Of a DNA stretch of 64,000 nt, positions 43,501 to 56,691 are shown piece by piece; the stretch's first letter is position 1; every line of letters begins with the position of its first letter. The stretch spans positions 4,702,977 through 4,766,976 of the forward strand of contig QXEO01000382.1 in the NCBI GenBank assembly GCA_007115705.1, written 5' to 3'. The position numbers and the translations under genes were made by a program. The notes beneath the pieces are model-generated. The model did no database searches and was not told the DNA's origin. It saw only the letters and a list, made by a program, of their open reading frames with translations. The stretch is from Dactylis glomerata (taxonomy: Eukaryota > Streptophyta > Magnoliopsida > Poales > Poaceae).

Positions 43501-46089
43501 GTGCTGTCGTGCTGCCGGCTACTTCTCCACGACGCTTCAACAGCTCCTCTTCGAGCTTCTGGTCCACCTCGTCGACCTCCTCGACCATACCCTGCTACTC
43601 CACCATTTCCCCTCTATTGACTCCGGTGGGATGGCACTTGTTGGCTGCAACCCCGACGCTCTCGACCCCTTGTTGCTGTGATGGTGTATGGTGATCATGC
43701 TAGTGTGGTGATGATGCTGTGGTGGTGTTACTGTGATGATGCAACCTGTCTCGTCTACTTCATCTTCGACGCCGGCAGGATGGCAGTGCTTGCAACCTCG
43801 GCATCCATGGTGTGCGGCCTGACGGCTCTGCTGATTTGGTGTTGCTGTGCTGACTACCTCAGCCTCGACGCCGGCGGGACGGTGCTGTGGACGCAACCCC
43901 GGCGTCGCCTACATGAGCAACTACACTGTGAGCTACTTTAACTCTGTTACCCTCCATCTTGTTCACTAGCTTGTGCCAAGTGAACCTGCTACTGCTAGTA
44001 GTATATCTAGTTAAGCTGTGATACTAGTTGATGGGTTACTGTTATGGGCACTAGAATGGCTATGGTGCTCTGATGGTTTCTTACCATTCTGTAGCGAACT
44101 TCATGCAAGGATTCAATTTAAATAGGGTGACTGTTCTTGCTGGTTCATGAATGAATTTCAGTTATGTTGCTTGACTGAACTATGGTTTCAGTGATAACCA
44201 TTTATCCGTTGCTCCAGTAAACTGAGCAATTGGATGATGCTATATATGAGACTGTGTGATATGTTTCACTAAATTAATCTAAGGCATGAACTGAAGCAAA
44301 AAACTTCAGTGATGATTTAATTAGGCCTTTCCTAGATATTGTTTCTAGAGTACTGTGCCAATACTCAAATGGCTGCTAATATGCTTTCATATAGGTTCAC
44401 TGTGATGCCTCCAGGAGAGTGTGCACAGTATTTATATGTAGCATGCTTGGCTGGCTATTTTTATCTGTGATGCTTCTCTGGTTGTTGGTGCTGACCTTGG
44501 GTTGCTGTGATGTGTAGAAAATAAGCATATGCTTATTGTTTTATTGATAAGAACAGAGATCTGCTGGTTTGCTTTATTTGGCCAGTGATGCAAAGGCTGA
44601 GGCAAAATATTGGATAAGAACATATATTAATTTGATTTGGTTTACTACCCTGTGATGAGTCTAGCATAGCACCACTATGCCAGCCTGAGGGTAATCCTGT
44701 TGCCCCCCTTATTTTCTTTGATGGATGATAAGAACAGATACTACTGCTTGTTCTAGCTTTGTTCACCTTGTTGCTGAAATTTTTGGAGAAGAGAAGTTGG
44801 TATCAGGCTTTGATCTGGTGCCCTTCTATTTCTTCTTGATCTTGATCTTGTTCTTGTGGCAGCTTTGTCCTGCTTGATCTTGTTCTGCTGGTCACCTTGC
44901 TGTCGCCTTGCTCCTACTTCCTGGCAGCCCTGCTCCTCCTCTTGATCAGCTCCCGGTGCTCCTCTAAGTGACCATGGTGGCTGATCTGTTTTGCTAGAGT
45001 ATTTGTGATGATGTCTGGGAGTGATTCTTGGTGTGCTTGAGATGAGGTGAGAAAAGATGGTGGTGCTTGTGGTGTGTGCGGCTGCCTATGGTGGTGCTTA
45101 TCTAGTCTTCGTGCAAAACTCTTATTTGACTTACTTACCTTATGAAGCAAGCCACGGCTGTGTCCATGTTTATCTTGATTGGTGAATTATTTTGGTGCTG
45201 CCACTTGTAATTCTAGCTGTCAAATAATACTGATTTTTCTAAATTGATTTTGGTGACCTTTAATTCTGCTTAACCAATATCATGTTAAGTATGAATTTAA
45301 TATTAATTGATTTGGATTTTATTACTTTAAACTTAGCTAGATCTAGAGGGTGTCATAAGCTGTCTGCTACTAATGCTATCTGTTTCAAATCTGATTTTGT
45401 TGCCTGCCTTAAAAATGCCTATCAATTCAAGTGTATGAATTATGGACCCTTTTCCAGAGTTGGTTATTTGTTAAAAATGATGCCCTCTAGTTCTGGATTT
45501 TAGAATTTAGGAGTTCTTCCTAAATTCCTTTTCTAAGTTTAATAAACTAAATTGCCTCCAAAATATGGGGGCAAACATTTTAATCATAACAAAAACATTT
45601 CTTTTGTCTTTGTTAATTCTTATTTGCAGGAATGAAGATGAGGACAAGAATTACTATTAGTTAGGATTTTCTTTATTCATTTTGTAAATTTTATCCCTTT
45701 GTTGTATTTAATCTCATTATTTGAGATTTGTAATGAAACAACTTATTTATTTGTAATAAAGACATTATTCTACATTCATTCTTGTATTCTAATTTGGTAA
45801 TGTTTATTATTTATTTAAACTTCAATTCAAATTTATTTGAATTATTTGCATCTTAAATTCATCTGTTGAATTCAAATTCTTTCCAAAACCAACGATTCAA
45901 CAAAGGTAATGCCAAAATTTATCGCACTCATGTCGATGACTAACTCAATTCCCATCGATGCAAGGGAAACCTCGATCACTTTGCTAGCTACAATTGAAAG
46001 CGCGAAAATTCTCCGGATTTTATATGCATGAATGCAATGCACACATCTGTTTCCTCTCTATTTCTTGTCTCAAATTCTGGGATGTTACA
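40596..46089 (-). repeat. 3' LTR of the LARD
   Basis: 5494 bp. It contains a GC-rich stretch (43020-43460) giving ORFs on both strands that are not kept in the other LTR (223 codons here against 124 there), so they are not genes. Only a few differences per 300 bp from the partner LTR where I compared them. Confidence 0.93.
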
Positions 46090-48701
46090 GCCTCTCCCCC
46101 TTAAACTAAACTTCGTCCCAAAGTTTTGGCTCTCATATGTTGCAGGATGAACTTGTTCTTGATATCATCTATCTTTCAGTCCCTTCTCCAACTATTTTAG
46201 ATATAGATGGTATTCCTTGTCCAGAGTTTCTCTTGAATCTTCCGTTGTCTAACTCCGAACAACAGTCACTTGAATTCCGTTCAACCGTATCTCCTCTTGA
46301 TAATTCTCTTGATTATCCATGATTTCAACACCTTTTATGGCTTATAGGGTTCTACTAGTTGTTCCAGCAAGTCTTCCTAATTGGATTCTGGTTTTACCAC
46401 CTAAGAATAGATTAGACACATTTGGTGTGTCCATTTCAAGGTTTCTGATCCAACTCTATAAGTCTTACTGGGTCTTCTAGGTTTGAGACTAGGTTTAACT
46501 CTAATATCAATCTTCTCCATCTGTGGTTCATACTAGCTGTCATTCCAATTCACTTAGTCTACTACTTTCCACTCCTTGCTTAACTCTCCCCCTTTGACTT
46601 TTCTAGTGGTCTTTGAACTTATTGTCCCCTAACCATTTGGACTCCATGGTTAGACTATAAATATTGGTAGGTCTTACTACTACATCTTTCTAATGCTTTC
46701 TCGAAGAAGTATGTGGTGTACCCACATAACTGTGGATATCCGGTACGAATTCTCCGATTATGAATTAGGTAGGATGTTCTATTCCACTTTTGGATATAGG
46801 ATCTTACCCAAAAGTTGTAAAGGTTTATGAGTAGTGGGCTTTCCCATTGTTTATCTATCCTACCCAGACGGTAGGTTATATACAAAGCCATGGGATAAAT
46901 CCGGCAGAGTTTCTCTTGTACCGGAGGACATCCACGACAGACAATTGTATAAGTTGAACAAAATAAGAACTAACAGGGCTACAAGCAAACCAATGGCTTC
47001 AACCGATCATTGTTACATGAAATCCTCACAAGTCTTGGTCCGTAGACAAAGACTACAACTCTATCGATTCGGAAAGGTATTGCTAAGGCCTTAACCACCA
47101 ATCTACAATTCAAGATTTCAGGACTACGGATCAAAGTTATACAGAGATGTTATGTGTCTTAGTCACGCTAGCAACGAGGGTTACTGGGGTTACCACTCCC
47201 AGGCTGGAAAAAGCAGCAGGCAATACCGGAATGGATCATCGGTATTACAACACCTCAATCGACCCGTGATGTACTAAGCATAACCAAGGCTGCATAACAA
47301 CGAGCTCAAATACCTTAAACTCAATTGCGGTTACCTAATTAGTGGTTCTACTCAATAACCTAGAGTTACCTCTAGTGTTTTAAGACTTAGATTACTACTA
47401 CTAAATTCCAATATTTCATCTTACTACCACTTCATGATGCTGCCATGAAGATCACTTGCTAGCTTTCTTCTTTTGGCTTCCATTCTCTGGTGATTCTTCA
47501 TCTTCTGACTTGATTGCCGGAATTCGTCTCTCCCTCACACGAATCCCTTAACCATCTAGAGCTATACCATCAAGTAAGAACTCGATGATGCAACATGCAC
47601 TTGCACATCAAAGTTATACTTCATGCATAGATCTAGTCACACAATAAACTCTAAGAAAATCCAAATTTGTGCAAGCAACATACATCATCATAAGCCCGTG
47701 AGTAAAACATCTCTAGAATTCAGGCTTAGATGTGTACCTTATAGCACCAAATATTATAGGTTTTTATTGTGCTATAATGCACGTAGTGGTGGACTACTAC
47801 TCTTTATCTAAATATTTACTCCAATTGCCTATTTGCAATCGAATAAATTTGAGCAAAGTTTTTGGGAATCATTCTAACGGATCCAATTTCCTTTAAGACT
47901 ACTAGTTCTAGCTAACCTTTCATCCTATTGAAGATGAATCTCACATGATCTCTCAAAACTTCATGTATTCATGAGCATTGTACTTCTTCACCAGACATGG
48001 TTCACACAACTCCCTGACTTATATAGGTCTTCTCTGTCCAAAGTCTGTGGTTTTTGGTATACTTGACCTAGTTACCATTGTTGAGAATACTTCATTCACC
48101 AATCTTCTTGAGCATCTACCTCCTCAGCTTGAAACTGCCGGTCTACTACAAAGTTCTACTCCTTCATGTGAAGATTCTCAAGTGAATCCAACATGATTAA
48201 GGTTTTTATACTGCCAATACATCATACTTGTATATGGCATTCTCGAGTATCCATATACTGGACTAAAACCTAAGGTCCTACTACCTCATACAGATTCACT
48301 TCACCACTTAACATCACCCTACTACAGTCTCGGATGACTTAAGTTTAACAATTTGCCCTTGGTATACTTCTTCCAATAGGATAGTTCCCATTCCGGTTGT
48401 ATCCTCTCTTTGGACTACCATGTATTGTATACCAAATATAATCCACTTCCATCCTTTATGTAAGGCTCTAATAATGTCATATCTACTTGGTATGGTTCAA
48501 GATACCTACCTTCACCTTCGAAAAACAGGTAAGAGAATTTGACTCAAGTGTGTCAGGAGTATTCTTTTATTGAATAACCATCCCAAGTCATAAAGAAGAG
48601 TTGGTTTAGGTAAGAAGGCTTCCTATAGTCACTACCAAACCTACAGGTCTCCTATTAAAGGGTTTTAATCCTAAGGTCAAAGCGTTTGCTCTGATACCAG
48701 C
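46090..48701 (-). other. Non-coding interior of the LARD
   Basis: 2612 bp, CT-rich on +, no ORF above about 90 codons and none recognisable. The polypurine tract is at 46090-46103 and the primer site at 48688-48699. Any conserved function should lie in RNA structure (packaging, dimerisation), which I cannot test here. Confidence 0.8.
48688..48699 (-). other. Primer-binding site (initiator tRNA-Met type) of the LARD
   Basis: The - strand reads TGGTATCAGAGC, two bases inside the 5' LTR end at 48702. Confidence 0.88.
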
Positions 48702-51700
48702 TGCGGTGACCCAGCATACCACTGCATGTGTAGTATGCAAGTCGTTGACATAACACCAATGAAACACCGTCTCACTAGTATTACATCCCTCAGAGTGGTA
48801 CAACAGAAACATCGCAGGTCCAAGGCATGACTATAGAGTTACAATTTTCATCATACAGAAGATCTTCAGAACCTCCTCAACAGGTAGAGGTTTAGTCCTG
48901 GCGACTACAATCGAGAAAGAATACTTGGAAGACTGAACTAAAGCTACGACTAATGCAGTTGGCTAACTACTCAAACTACAGAATTATCCTATCTACTTAG
49001 GTTCTAGGATTAGGGAATTGGTTCCCCTCTATTCGTATTCTAGTTTTCCACTAAGCTTGATATAGTTATTGACTCCACTGATAGCTCCCACCTTTGATCA
49101 AGACTTCTTCTTCAGCTTCGGTTCATTGGGATTGCCACCTCTTGATGCCTCCAATCTAAGCAAGGGTTAAGAGGGAGTGGGGTGAGTAACGAGCGTTACC
49201 CAGCAAGTTCATATAGGGAATAAGGTGTTTTATGCACTATCTACAGCCGTAGACCCAAGAGTCATTTGGCAATGCATGTTTTCGTAAATATTTCTTCAAG
49301 AGGTTGCTTTTATTCTAAAGAACTATGTCCGTCAGCCTTCACAGGTTGATTAGAACTTCATGGAGTTCCTTTCCTGCCGCGTTCGCAGTTCCTTCCCGAA
49401 ACAAGGAGTGACAAGCCACAATTTGATAACTCTGCAGAGGTGCGTTGCTTTACCCATGAGAGACCTTATCCTTGTTGCACAACCGGGTGTACATTCCCGT
49501 CCATACACTTTGGTATGGGGCCCAGTATAAGATCCAAGCCAATCACTGCCCTTCTCCACGACCCCGCATGCCCACCCTTTTGTAATCCACCGACTACCTG
49601 CAGCTGAGTCTCTTCTCAAGCTTTGAGCCAGCTTCATACAATCCATCACAGACACCTAATACTGAGGTAAACTGAGGGGTCCCACCCATGTTGCACCATC
49701 CTAGCGGGATGAGGGCTCCGGTACGGTACATCCGTTGACATGCGAAAGGGAAAAGATCCAGCTGACTTTCCCGTCCCATTCCAGATCTCATGGTTAATGC
49801 GTATTGTACGGCGCAAGAATCACTGGCAACATTTGTTATTAATCCTAGGTGATACTTTCCCATGCAATGGAACCTCCGTGCCTATTCATCTTACCATGGT
49901 TCCATTGCCCACCACATAAGATTAACCACCCATACTGGGCTGGTAATCGATACTTCATATTGATTATGAAAACAGAACCTTTTGCTTTCAAATGCAGTAG
50001 TAATACCACAGGTATATATTTGCAAGTAATTTGATAAAGATAATCAAGAGATATGAGCAAGAGTGAACTTGCCTTTTTGACTGCAAGATTATGCAAGTCA
50101 AGGTCTTCGATACGAAAGAAATCCGAATTCTGAAATAGCATCATCATCCGGTAAGGATGACGTTAGAAGATTGCAGCATGATATGCATAATAGATGATAT
50201 GCATGGCTCTCAGCGTAACCTAACCTTGATGATTAAAATTGGTGAGTTGTGGTGATTTCCTTAGGATGTGTTGCACTTTTAGAGTGTATCACCAAACAAG
50301 ATTCTTATTAGGATTTAAGGTTAGCATGCGAATGTTCTGCAACTTGAATGGTAAAGCACAACTATGTAGTAACTCATAATTGCTTACTGTTAGCATACTC
50401 AAGAACAGTTATCTACTTTAAAGCTTATAAGGCTTTTAATGTTTACTTGCTATCTTCTTTTAGAAGAACAACTTTGGAAGAACATATTTATTAACAGATA
50501 AAAGTAATATAAATAATACTTAGTGTTCTGGGTTTATTATAATTCTCAATTAATCCTGGTGTGGTTACTAGATGGAATTATATAAAGGAAACAAGTGGAG
50601 ATTCATTTAGTACTTGAAGATTCTTAGTGGATCATGATCATTCAAAGTAATTTACATTGCTATTACCATATAGGGTTGTTTCTATAGTTGATAACATCTT
50701 TTTTACACAATGGAGTAATTATTAAGGTGATAACATGAAAGTAAAATTTAGAGCTCATATTAACCTTCTACTACTTGATCACATGGATATGCATTCCATT
50801 TGCTTGGTAAAAATTCTAAATTAATTAATTGATAAATAATGGATTCAAGTGAAGGAATAACTTATAACATGATTTATTATCTATTTAAGATTTTTCTCAA
50901 TTGTAGTATTTAGAAATAATATTTTTAGGGTTTAAGTCTTAATACTCAAGATTGAAGAACCAATGCTCAAGTAACAAAGTAAATAGTATATCATAGGTCT
51001 TAGACTTAAGAAGTACTTAATTGCTACTTTTACTTATTTTTGGTAATTTCCTGTGATCAAATAACTTTGAGTTTGTTGGATTTGTTTCATTCTTTTATAT
51101 GATTTATCCTAATGAAATAATTAGCTAAATGACCAGGCAATGGGCTGAGCCCAGCTGGTCTAGCCGGACCAATCTGGCCCACCAGGCCCAACCTGACTCA
51201 GGTCAAGACCTCGACCCGACCGGTCCTCGACCCCAGTCGCTCTCCCTCTCCTGTGTTCTCTCCCTCGTTCCCGACCGGCTGAAGACAGCGCTGCTCCGCC
51301 GCGTCCTCCCGGCCGCTCCCGGCCCTCTCCGGCGCCGGCGAGGTGAGCTCTTCTCTGCCCCGATGTGCTATACAACCACCCTGACTCAATTTGATTTTAA
51401 TGGCCGCTCCTGCCCGCCCCAACTCCGCAAGCTCGGGGCTTCTCCGCCCGGCTCCGGTCGCCTCGGCTCCGCCGCGCATCGGCGCGTGCTCCATCTACTC
51501 TAACTCCACTGCATACCTACCGCCGCCATGCACCCACGCCGTCTGAAGCTTCCCAGCCAGCGTTATGGCTAACCCTAGCTGTAGCTATGTCGCCGACGAG
51601 GCCCCGTGTTGTCGTGATGCCGGCTACTTCTCCACGACGCTTCAACAGCTCCTCTTCGAGCTTCTGGTCCACCTCGTCGACCTCCTCGACCATACCCAGC

Positions 51701-54188
51701 TACTCCACCGTTTCCCCTCTATTGACTCCGGTGGGACGGCACTTGTTGGCTGCAACCCCGATGCTCTCGACCCCTTGTTGCTGTGATGGTGTATGGTGAT
51801 CATGCTAGTGTGGTGATGATTCTGTGGTGGTGTTACTGTGATGATGCAACCTGTCTCGTCTACTTCATCTTCGACGCCGGCAGGATGGCAGTGCTTGCAA
51901 CCTCGGCATCCATGGTGTGCGGCCTGACGGCTCTGCTGATTTGGTGTTGCTGTGCTGACTACCTCAGCCTCGACGCCGGCGGGACGGTGTTGTGGACGCA
52001 ACCCCGGCATCGCCTACATGAGCAACTACACTGTGAGCTACTTTAACTCTGTTACCCTCCATCTCGTTCACTAGCTTGTGCCAAGTGAACCTGCTACTGC
52101 TAGTAGTATATCTAGTTAAGCTGTGATACTAGTTGATGGGTTACTGTTATGGGCACTAGAATGGCTATGGTGCTCTGATGGTTTCTTACCATTCTGTAGC
52201 GAACTTCATGCAAGGATTCAATTTAAATAGGGTGACTGTTCTTGCTGGTTCATGAATGAATTTCAGTTATGTTGCTTGACTGAACTATGGTTTCAGTGAT
52301 AACCATTTATCTGTTGCTCCAGTAAACTAAGCAATTGGATGATGCTATATATGAGACTGTGTGATATGTTTCACTAAATTAATCTAAGGCATGAACTGAA
52401 GCAAAAAACTTCAGTGATGATTTAATTAGGCCTTTCCTAGATATTGTTTCTAGAGTACTGTGCCAATACTCAAATGGCTGCTAATATGCTTTCATATAGG
52501 TTCACTGTGATGCCTCCGGGAGAGTGTGCACAGTATTTATATGTAGCATGCTTGGCTGGCTATTTTGATCTGTGATGCTTCTCTGGTTGTTGGTTGTGAC
52601 CTTGGGTTGCTGTGATGTGTAGAAAATAAGCATATGCTTATTGTTTTACTGATAAGAACAGAGATCTGCTGGTTTGCTTTATTTGGCCAGTGATGCAAAG
52701 GCTGAGGCAAAATATTGGATAAGAACATATATTAATTTGATTTGGTTTACTACCCTGTGATGAGTCTAGCATAGCACCACTATGCCAGCCTGAGGGTAAT
52801 CCTGTTGCCCCCCTTATTTTCTTTGATGGATGATAAGAACAGATACTACTGCTTGTTCTAGCTTTGTTCACCTTGTTGCTGAAATTTTTGGAGAAGAGAA
52901 GTTGGTATCAGGCTTTGATCTGGTGCCCTTCTATTTCTTCTTGATCTTGTTCTTGTGGCAGCTTTGTCCTGCTTGATCTTGTTTTGCTGGTCACCTTGCT
53001 GTCGCCTTGCTCCTACTTCCTGGCAGCCCTGCTCCTCCTCTTGATCAGCTCCTGGTGCTCCTCTAAGTGACCATGGTGGCTGATCTATTTTGCTGGAGTA
53101 TTTGTGATGATGTCTGGGAGTGATTCTTGGTGTGCTTGAGATGAGGTGAGAAAAGATGGTGGTGCTTGTGGTGTGTGCGGCTGCCTATGGTGGTGCTTAT
53201 CTAGTCTTCGTGCAAAACTCTTATTTGACTTACTTACCTTATGAAGCAAGCCACGGCTGTGTCCATGTTTATCTTGATTGGTGAATTATTTTGGTGCTGC
53301 CACTTGTAATTCTGGCTGTAAAATAATACTGATTTTTCTAAATGGATTTTGGTGACCTTTAATTCTGCTTAACCAATATCATGTTAAGTATGAATTTAAT
53401 ATTAATTGATTTGGATTTTATTACTTTAAACTTAGCTAGATCTAGAGAGTGTCATAAGCTATCTGCTACTAATGCTATCTGTTTCAAATCTGATTTTGTT
53501 GCCTGCCTTAAAAATGCCTATCAATTCAAGTGTATGAATTATGGACCCTTTTCCAGAGTTGGTTATTTGTTAAAAATGATGCCCTCTAGTTCTGGATTTT
53601 AGAATTTAGGAGTTCTTCCTAAATTCCTTTTCTAAGTTTAATAAACTAAATTGCCTCCAAAATATGGGGGCAAACATTTTAATCATAACAAAAACATTTC
53701 TTTTGTCTTTGTTAATTCTTATTTGCAGGAATGAAGATGAGGACAAGAATTACTATTAGTTAGGATTTTCTTTATTCATTTTGTAAATTTTATCCCTTTG
53801 TTGTATTTAATCTCATTATTTGAGATTTGTAATGAAACAACTTATTTATTTGTAATAAAGACATTATTCTACATTCATTCTTGTATTCTAATTTGGTAAT
53901 GTTTATTATTTATTTAAACTTCAATTCAATTTTTTTTGAATTATTTGCATCTTAAATTCATCTGTTGAATTCAAATTCTTTCCAAAACCAACGATTCAAC
54001 AAAGGTAATGCCGAAATTTATCGCACGCATGTTGATGACTAACTCAATTCCCATCGATGCAAGGGAAACCTCGATCACTTTGCTAGCTATAATTGAAAGC
54101 GCGAAAATTCTCCGGATTTTATATGCATGAATGCAATGCACACATCTGTTTCCTCTCTATTTCTTGTCTCAAATTCTGGGATGTTACA
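48702..54188 (-). repeat. 5' LTR of the LARD
   Basis: 5487 bp; partner of 40596-46089, with the same ends. Confidence 0.93.
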
Positions 54189-54193
54189 GGCTC

Positions 54194-54737
54194 CTGGTAC
54201 CATTCCGTAGAAAGAACAATCTGTTGGCTTTAGATTTTCCAACGATATGCACATTGCTCTTAGCGTTCTGGCGTATATTAGGTTTATACCGCTTCCTGCA
54301 TCCATGAATACTCTTCCGACATCATATCCTCCTATCTGGGCTTTGAGCACCATTGGCGAGTGGCCTGGTCTGGGGACTTTCCTCGGATGGTCTGCTCTGC
54401 TGAACCTAACTGGTTGATCGGACCACTTTAGATACTCTGTGGTAGCTGGTGGTGATGTTATTGCTAGGTTGACCTGTCTTGATATGCTCTTCCTTTCTTT
54501 CTTCGACTTTGGTACTGGTTGGATCATTGCTGATATATATACTTTTGACTCCAGTTGTTTTGCGAGTCGCTGCATTTGATATCCTTGATTTATGCTTTTT
54601 CCTCCCTGCCTTGCCCCTTGGCTTGAATCCATGGCGTTTTGCAACCTTAGGAAGGTTCTGCAATCCTTCATCTGGTGGTTGGACACTCTCTTCCCGTCTA
54701 GGTAAGCATAATGGATGCGACAAGGACCATATAACAT
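54194..54737 (-). pseudogene. Tat gag-pol: nucleocapsid-like linker and protease N-terminal half
   Basis: The - strand: CRIHYAYLDGKRVSNHQMKDC, a degenerate zinc-knuckle-like motif, then a linker and VFMDAGSGINLIYARTL, the aspartic protease active-site region (DAGSG in place of the usual DTG/DSG). The frame is the same as gag, separated from it only by the TGA at 54840-54842 and a short stretch. It is cut by the LARD at 54193. Confidence 0.85.
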
Positions 54738-54839
54738 ATCTTCTGCCGAAGGACCCGAGTACCTTGGCTTCTCCTTTCTCCTGCTGTCTCTCGTAGGAAA
54801 TTCGATGTTTTCATAGCCTTCTTCATTCCTTTCGTCATA

Positions 54840-56654
54840 TCATGCGGCTATCTGATTTCTCCTTCCGTGGTTGTCGCTATTGTGGTATCTTCGCCTTTGC
54901 CTGCTTGTTTTGTCGACTTCCGGTGATCGACCCCTTTTGTTATTGTACACGTCTTCTCCATCGGTGAATCTGTTGGCTATTTCCATTAGCTCTGATACTG
55001 TTTTTGGCCTTGCTCTTCCTATCTCTTTCACTAGGTCTGTACGACAAAGGCCGCTCGAGAAAGCATCTATCGCTCTTTCGTCGGAGACGTCTTCTGCTGA
55101 GTTTTTGATTACACTCCAGCGTTGTATATAAGAACGTAGTGTTTCGCCTTTCTGCTGCATGCATGACTTGATTTCTTCTAGCGATGTTGGGCGCTTATAT
55201 GTTGAGCGAAAGTTTCTCGCGAATTGACTCTCTAATTCTCCCCAACTTCCAATGGAATCGTTGGGTAGGGTATTTAACCAGGACCGTGCTGCGCCGGTGA
55301 GGTGTAACTGCAAGCTTTGCATGGCTGTTGCCCTTGTTCCTCCTAGTATCTGTACTGCTTGCAGGTAATCTGATAACCATAAGGTTGGCTCTTGCGATCC
55401 GTCATACTTCTCTTGGTCATGCGGCAACTTAAAACCTTTGGGTACCCACGTTTTGCGAACCCTTCGGGTAAAGCATAGCGCGCCCATCTCTTTTTCGTCG
55501 TCCTCGTAATTTTCTTCCCTCCATGCATAACGTGAGTTATTAACCCTTGCTTGTGCGATTATATTCCTTGCATCCTCCTTCCTTTTTTGACGTTTCTCGT
55601 CTTCCGAGGACTCGCTAGTTTCGTTTCGCGAAGATTTGCGCTTAACCGCTTCTTTTTCCCTTGCGCTCCGGTAAGTTGACTTTTTCTCTGAAATATTTCC
55701 TTTTAGCTTCTCTTCTACTAACCCGAGGTTCCGTATCATGGCTTGATGCATTTGTTCCCGTGGATCACCAGGTTTTGGCTGCGTAGTTAGTAGGTATGCT
55801 TGCGCTGCTATCAATGCTGCCTCTGGTGTTTCTTGTACGAATTCTTCCTCCTCTTCTGGTTGGTTTGGGCTTGTGCTTCTCTTATAGCTTTCTTCTACTA
55901 CACGTGCTGTTGTCCTCCTACTGCGCTTTGGGTCTCTGTGCCTCTCCATGCTGGATTCTGATGAGTTGGTATATTCACTCCAATATCCTTCACTTGGTGT
56001 GCTATTATAATCTGGACTTCTCATAATCATATCTCTTTCCTGCCTGAGCTTTTTCCTACGCTGGTGTAGCGCGTATTGGTACCCCATTAAAACTTCTCTT
56101 CTTGAATCTGCGGGTACATCAGTCCCGTGGTTGACGGCTGTCATGATCATTCTCCATTCTCCAGCCGAAACGTGTACTTTCTCCTTCTCTTTCTTGCTAT
56201 TGCTCCTTATTTTGTCGACTTGCATGTCGACCTCCTTGTTGCCAGGGTGATTTTTTTCTTCTTCTGCTGCTTCAGTGATGATTACGCATAACTGATGCAC
56301 GCTCCTGGAGGCGCTGCTACTTCTGCTGGTGGTATCCCTTGATTTGTCCATTGTTTCTTCCACAATGATTTCTTGCTCGATTTCTTCGGGTTCCTCTAAT
56401 TTTCCCAGCAGATTTTCTGTTGCTGCTAAGCTGACTAGCGAGTTTACCTCGCTAGAAGAGCCTACAGATGATCCCGATGCTATCGTCCTCTCTGCTTGGC
56501 CCGCCGACGGAATTGGTTTCGTCGGATCCGAAAGGCGGGTTGAACCCGAAGGTCTGATGTAGAAGCTTAGACTTCCGAACGTCAATTCCTTTTCTTGACT
56601 TTCGTTGACTTCTTGGTTGCTATTGGCTAAAAGCGAAAAAGCCGTCGAATTCAT
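54840..56654 (-). CDS. Tat element Gag protein
   Basis: An open frame of about 604 codons on the - strand if started at the ATG at 56654 (MNSTAFSLL), shortly after the primer site; the frame is open 12 codons further upstream but without an ATG. The N-terminal half is long, charged and low-complexity (KKEKEKVHVSAGEW, EEEEEFVQETPEAAL). The retrotransposon gag domain covers about residues 400-560: LWLSDYLQAVQILGG, then SWLNTLP, FRSTYKRPTSLEEIKSCMQQ and SYIQRWS. The C-terminus is basic (RQRRRYHNSDNHGRRNQ). It ends in TGA at 54840-54842; the same frame reopens into the protease, so this TGA is either a mutation or a recoding stop. No other lesion in gag. Confidence 0.88.
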   Translation of the reverse strand: MNSTAFSLLANSNQEVNESQEKELTFGSLSFYIRPSGSTRLSDPTKPIPSAGQAERTIASGSSVGSSSEVNSLVSLAATENLLGKLEEPEEIEQEIIVEETMDKSRDTTSRSSSASRSVHQLCVIITEAAEEEKNHPGNKEVDMQVDKIRSNSKKEKEKVHVSAGEWRMIMTAVNHGTDVPADSRREVLMGYQYALHQRRKKLRQERDMIMRSPDYNSTPSEGYWSEYTNSSESSMERHRDPKRSRRTTARVVEESYKRSTSPNQPEEEEEFVQETPEAALIAAQAYLLTTQPKPGDPREQMHQAMIRNLGLVEEKLKGNISEKKSTYRSAREKEAVKRKSSRNETSESSEDEKRQKRKEDARNIIAQARVNNSRYAWREENYEDDEKEMGALCFTRRVRKTWVPKGFKLPHDQEKYDGSQEPTLWLSDYLQAVQILGGTRATAMQSLQLHLTGAARSWLNTLPNDSIGSWGELESQFARNFRSTYKRPTSLEEIKSCMQQKGETLRSYIQRWSVIKNSAEDVSDERAIDAFSSGLCRTDLVKEIGRARPKTVSELMEIANRFTDGEDVYNNKRGRSPEVDKTSRQRRRYHNSDNHGRRNQIAA

Positions 56655-56674
56655 GATTCCAACGCCCAAAGTCC

Positions 56675-56691
56675 CGACGGTCGGCGCCAAT
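56675..56691 (-). other. Primer-binding site of the Tat element
   Basis: The - strand reads ATTGGCGCCGACCGTCG directly after the 5' LTR end (56692), the TTGGCGCCGACCG-type primer site used by many Gypsy elements. Confidence 0.8.

Larger units (their letters stand above)
40596..54188 (-). mobile_element. LARD-type large non-autonomous LTR retrotransposon (13.6 kb)
   Basis: Two LTRs of 5494 bp (40596-46089) and 5487 bp (48702-54188) enclose only 2612 bp of interior. The perfect 5-bp duplication is GGCTC (40591-40595, 54189-54193). Minus orientation is given by an initiator tRNA-Met primer site at 48688-48699 and a polypurine tract (minus AAGGGGGAGAGGC) next to 46089. LTR ends are TGTAACATCCC...GGTCACCGCA on the - strand. 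No gag or pol anywhere. Very long LTRs with a short non-coding interior match the LARD class described from barley (Sukkula type); the family assignment is from architecture only. Inserted in the Tat protease. Confidence 0.92.

Noticed and set aside
43023..43694. 223-codon + ORF in the GC-rich LARD LTR
   Set aside because: The matching place in the other LTR (51129-51503) gives only 124 codons because of frame changes, and the sequence is LTR; no family resemblance.
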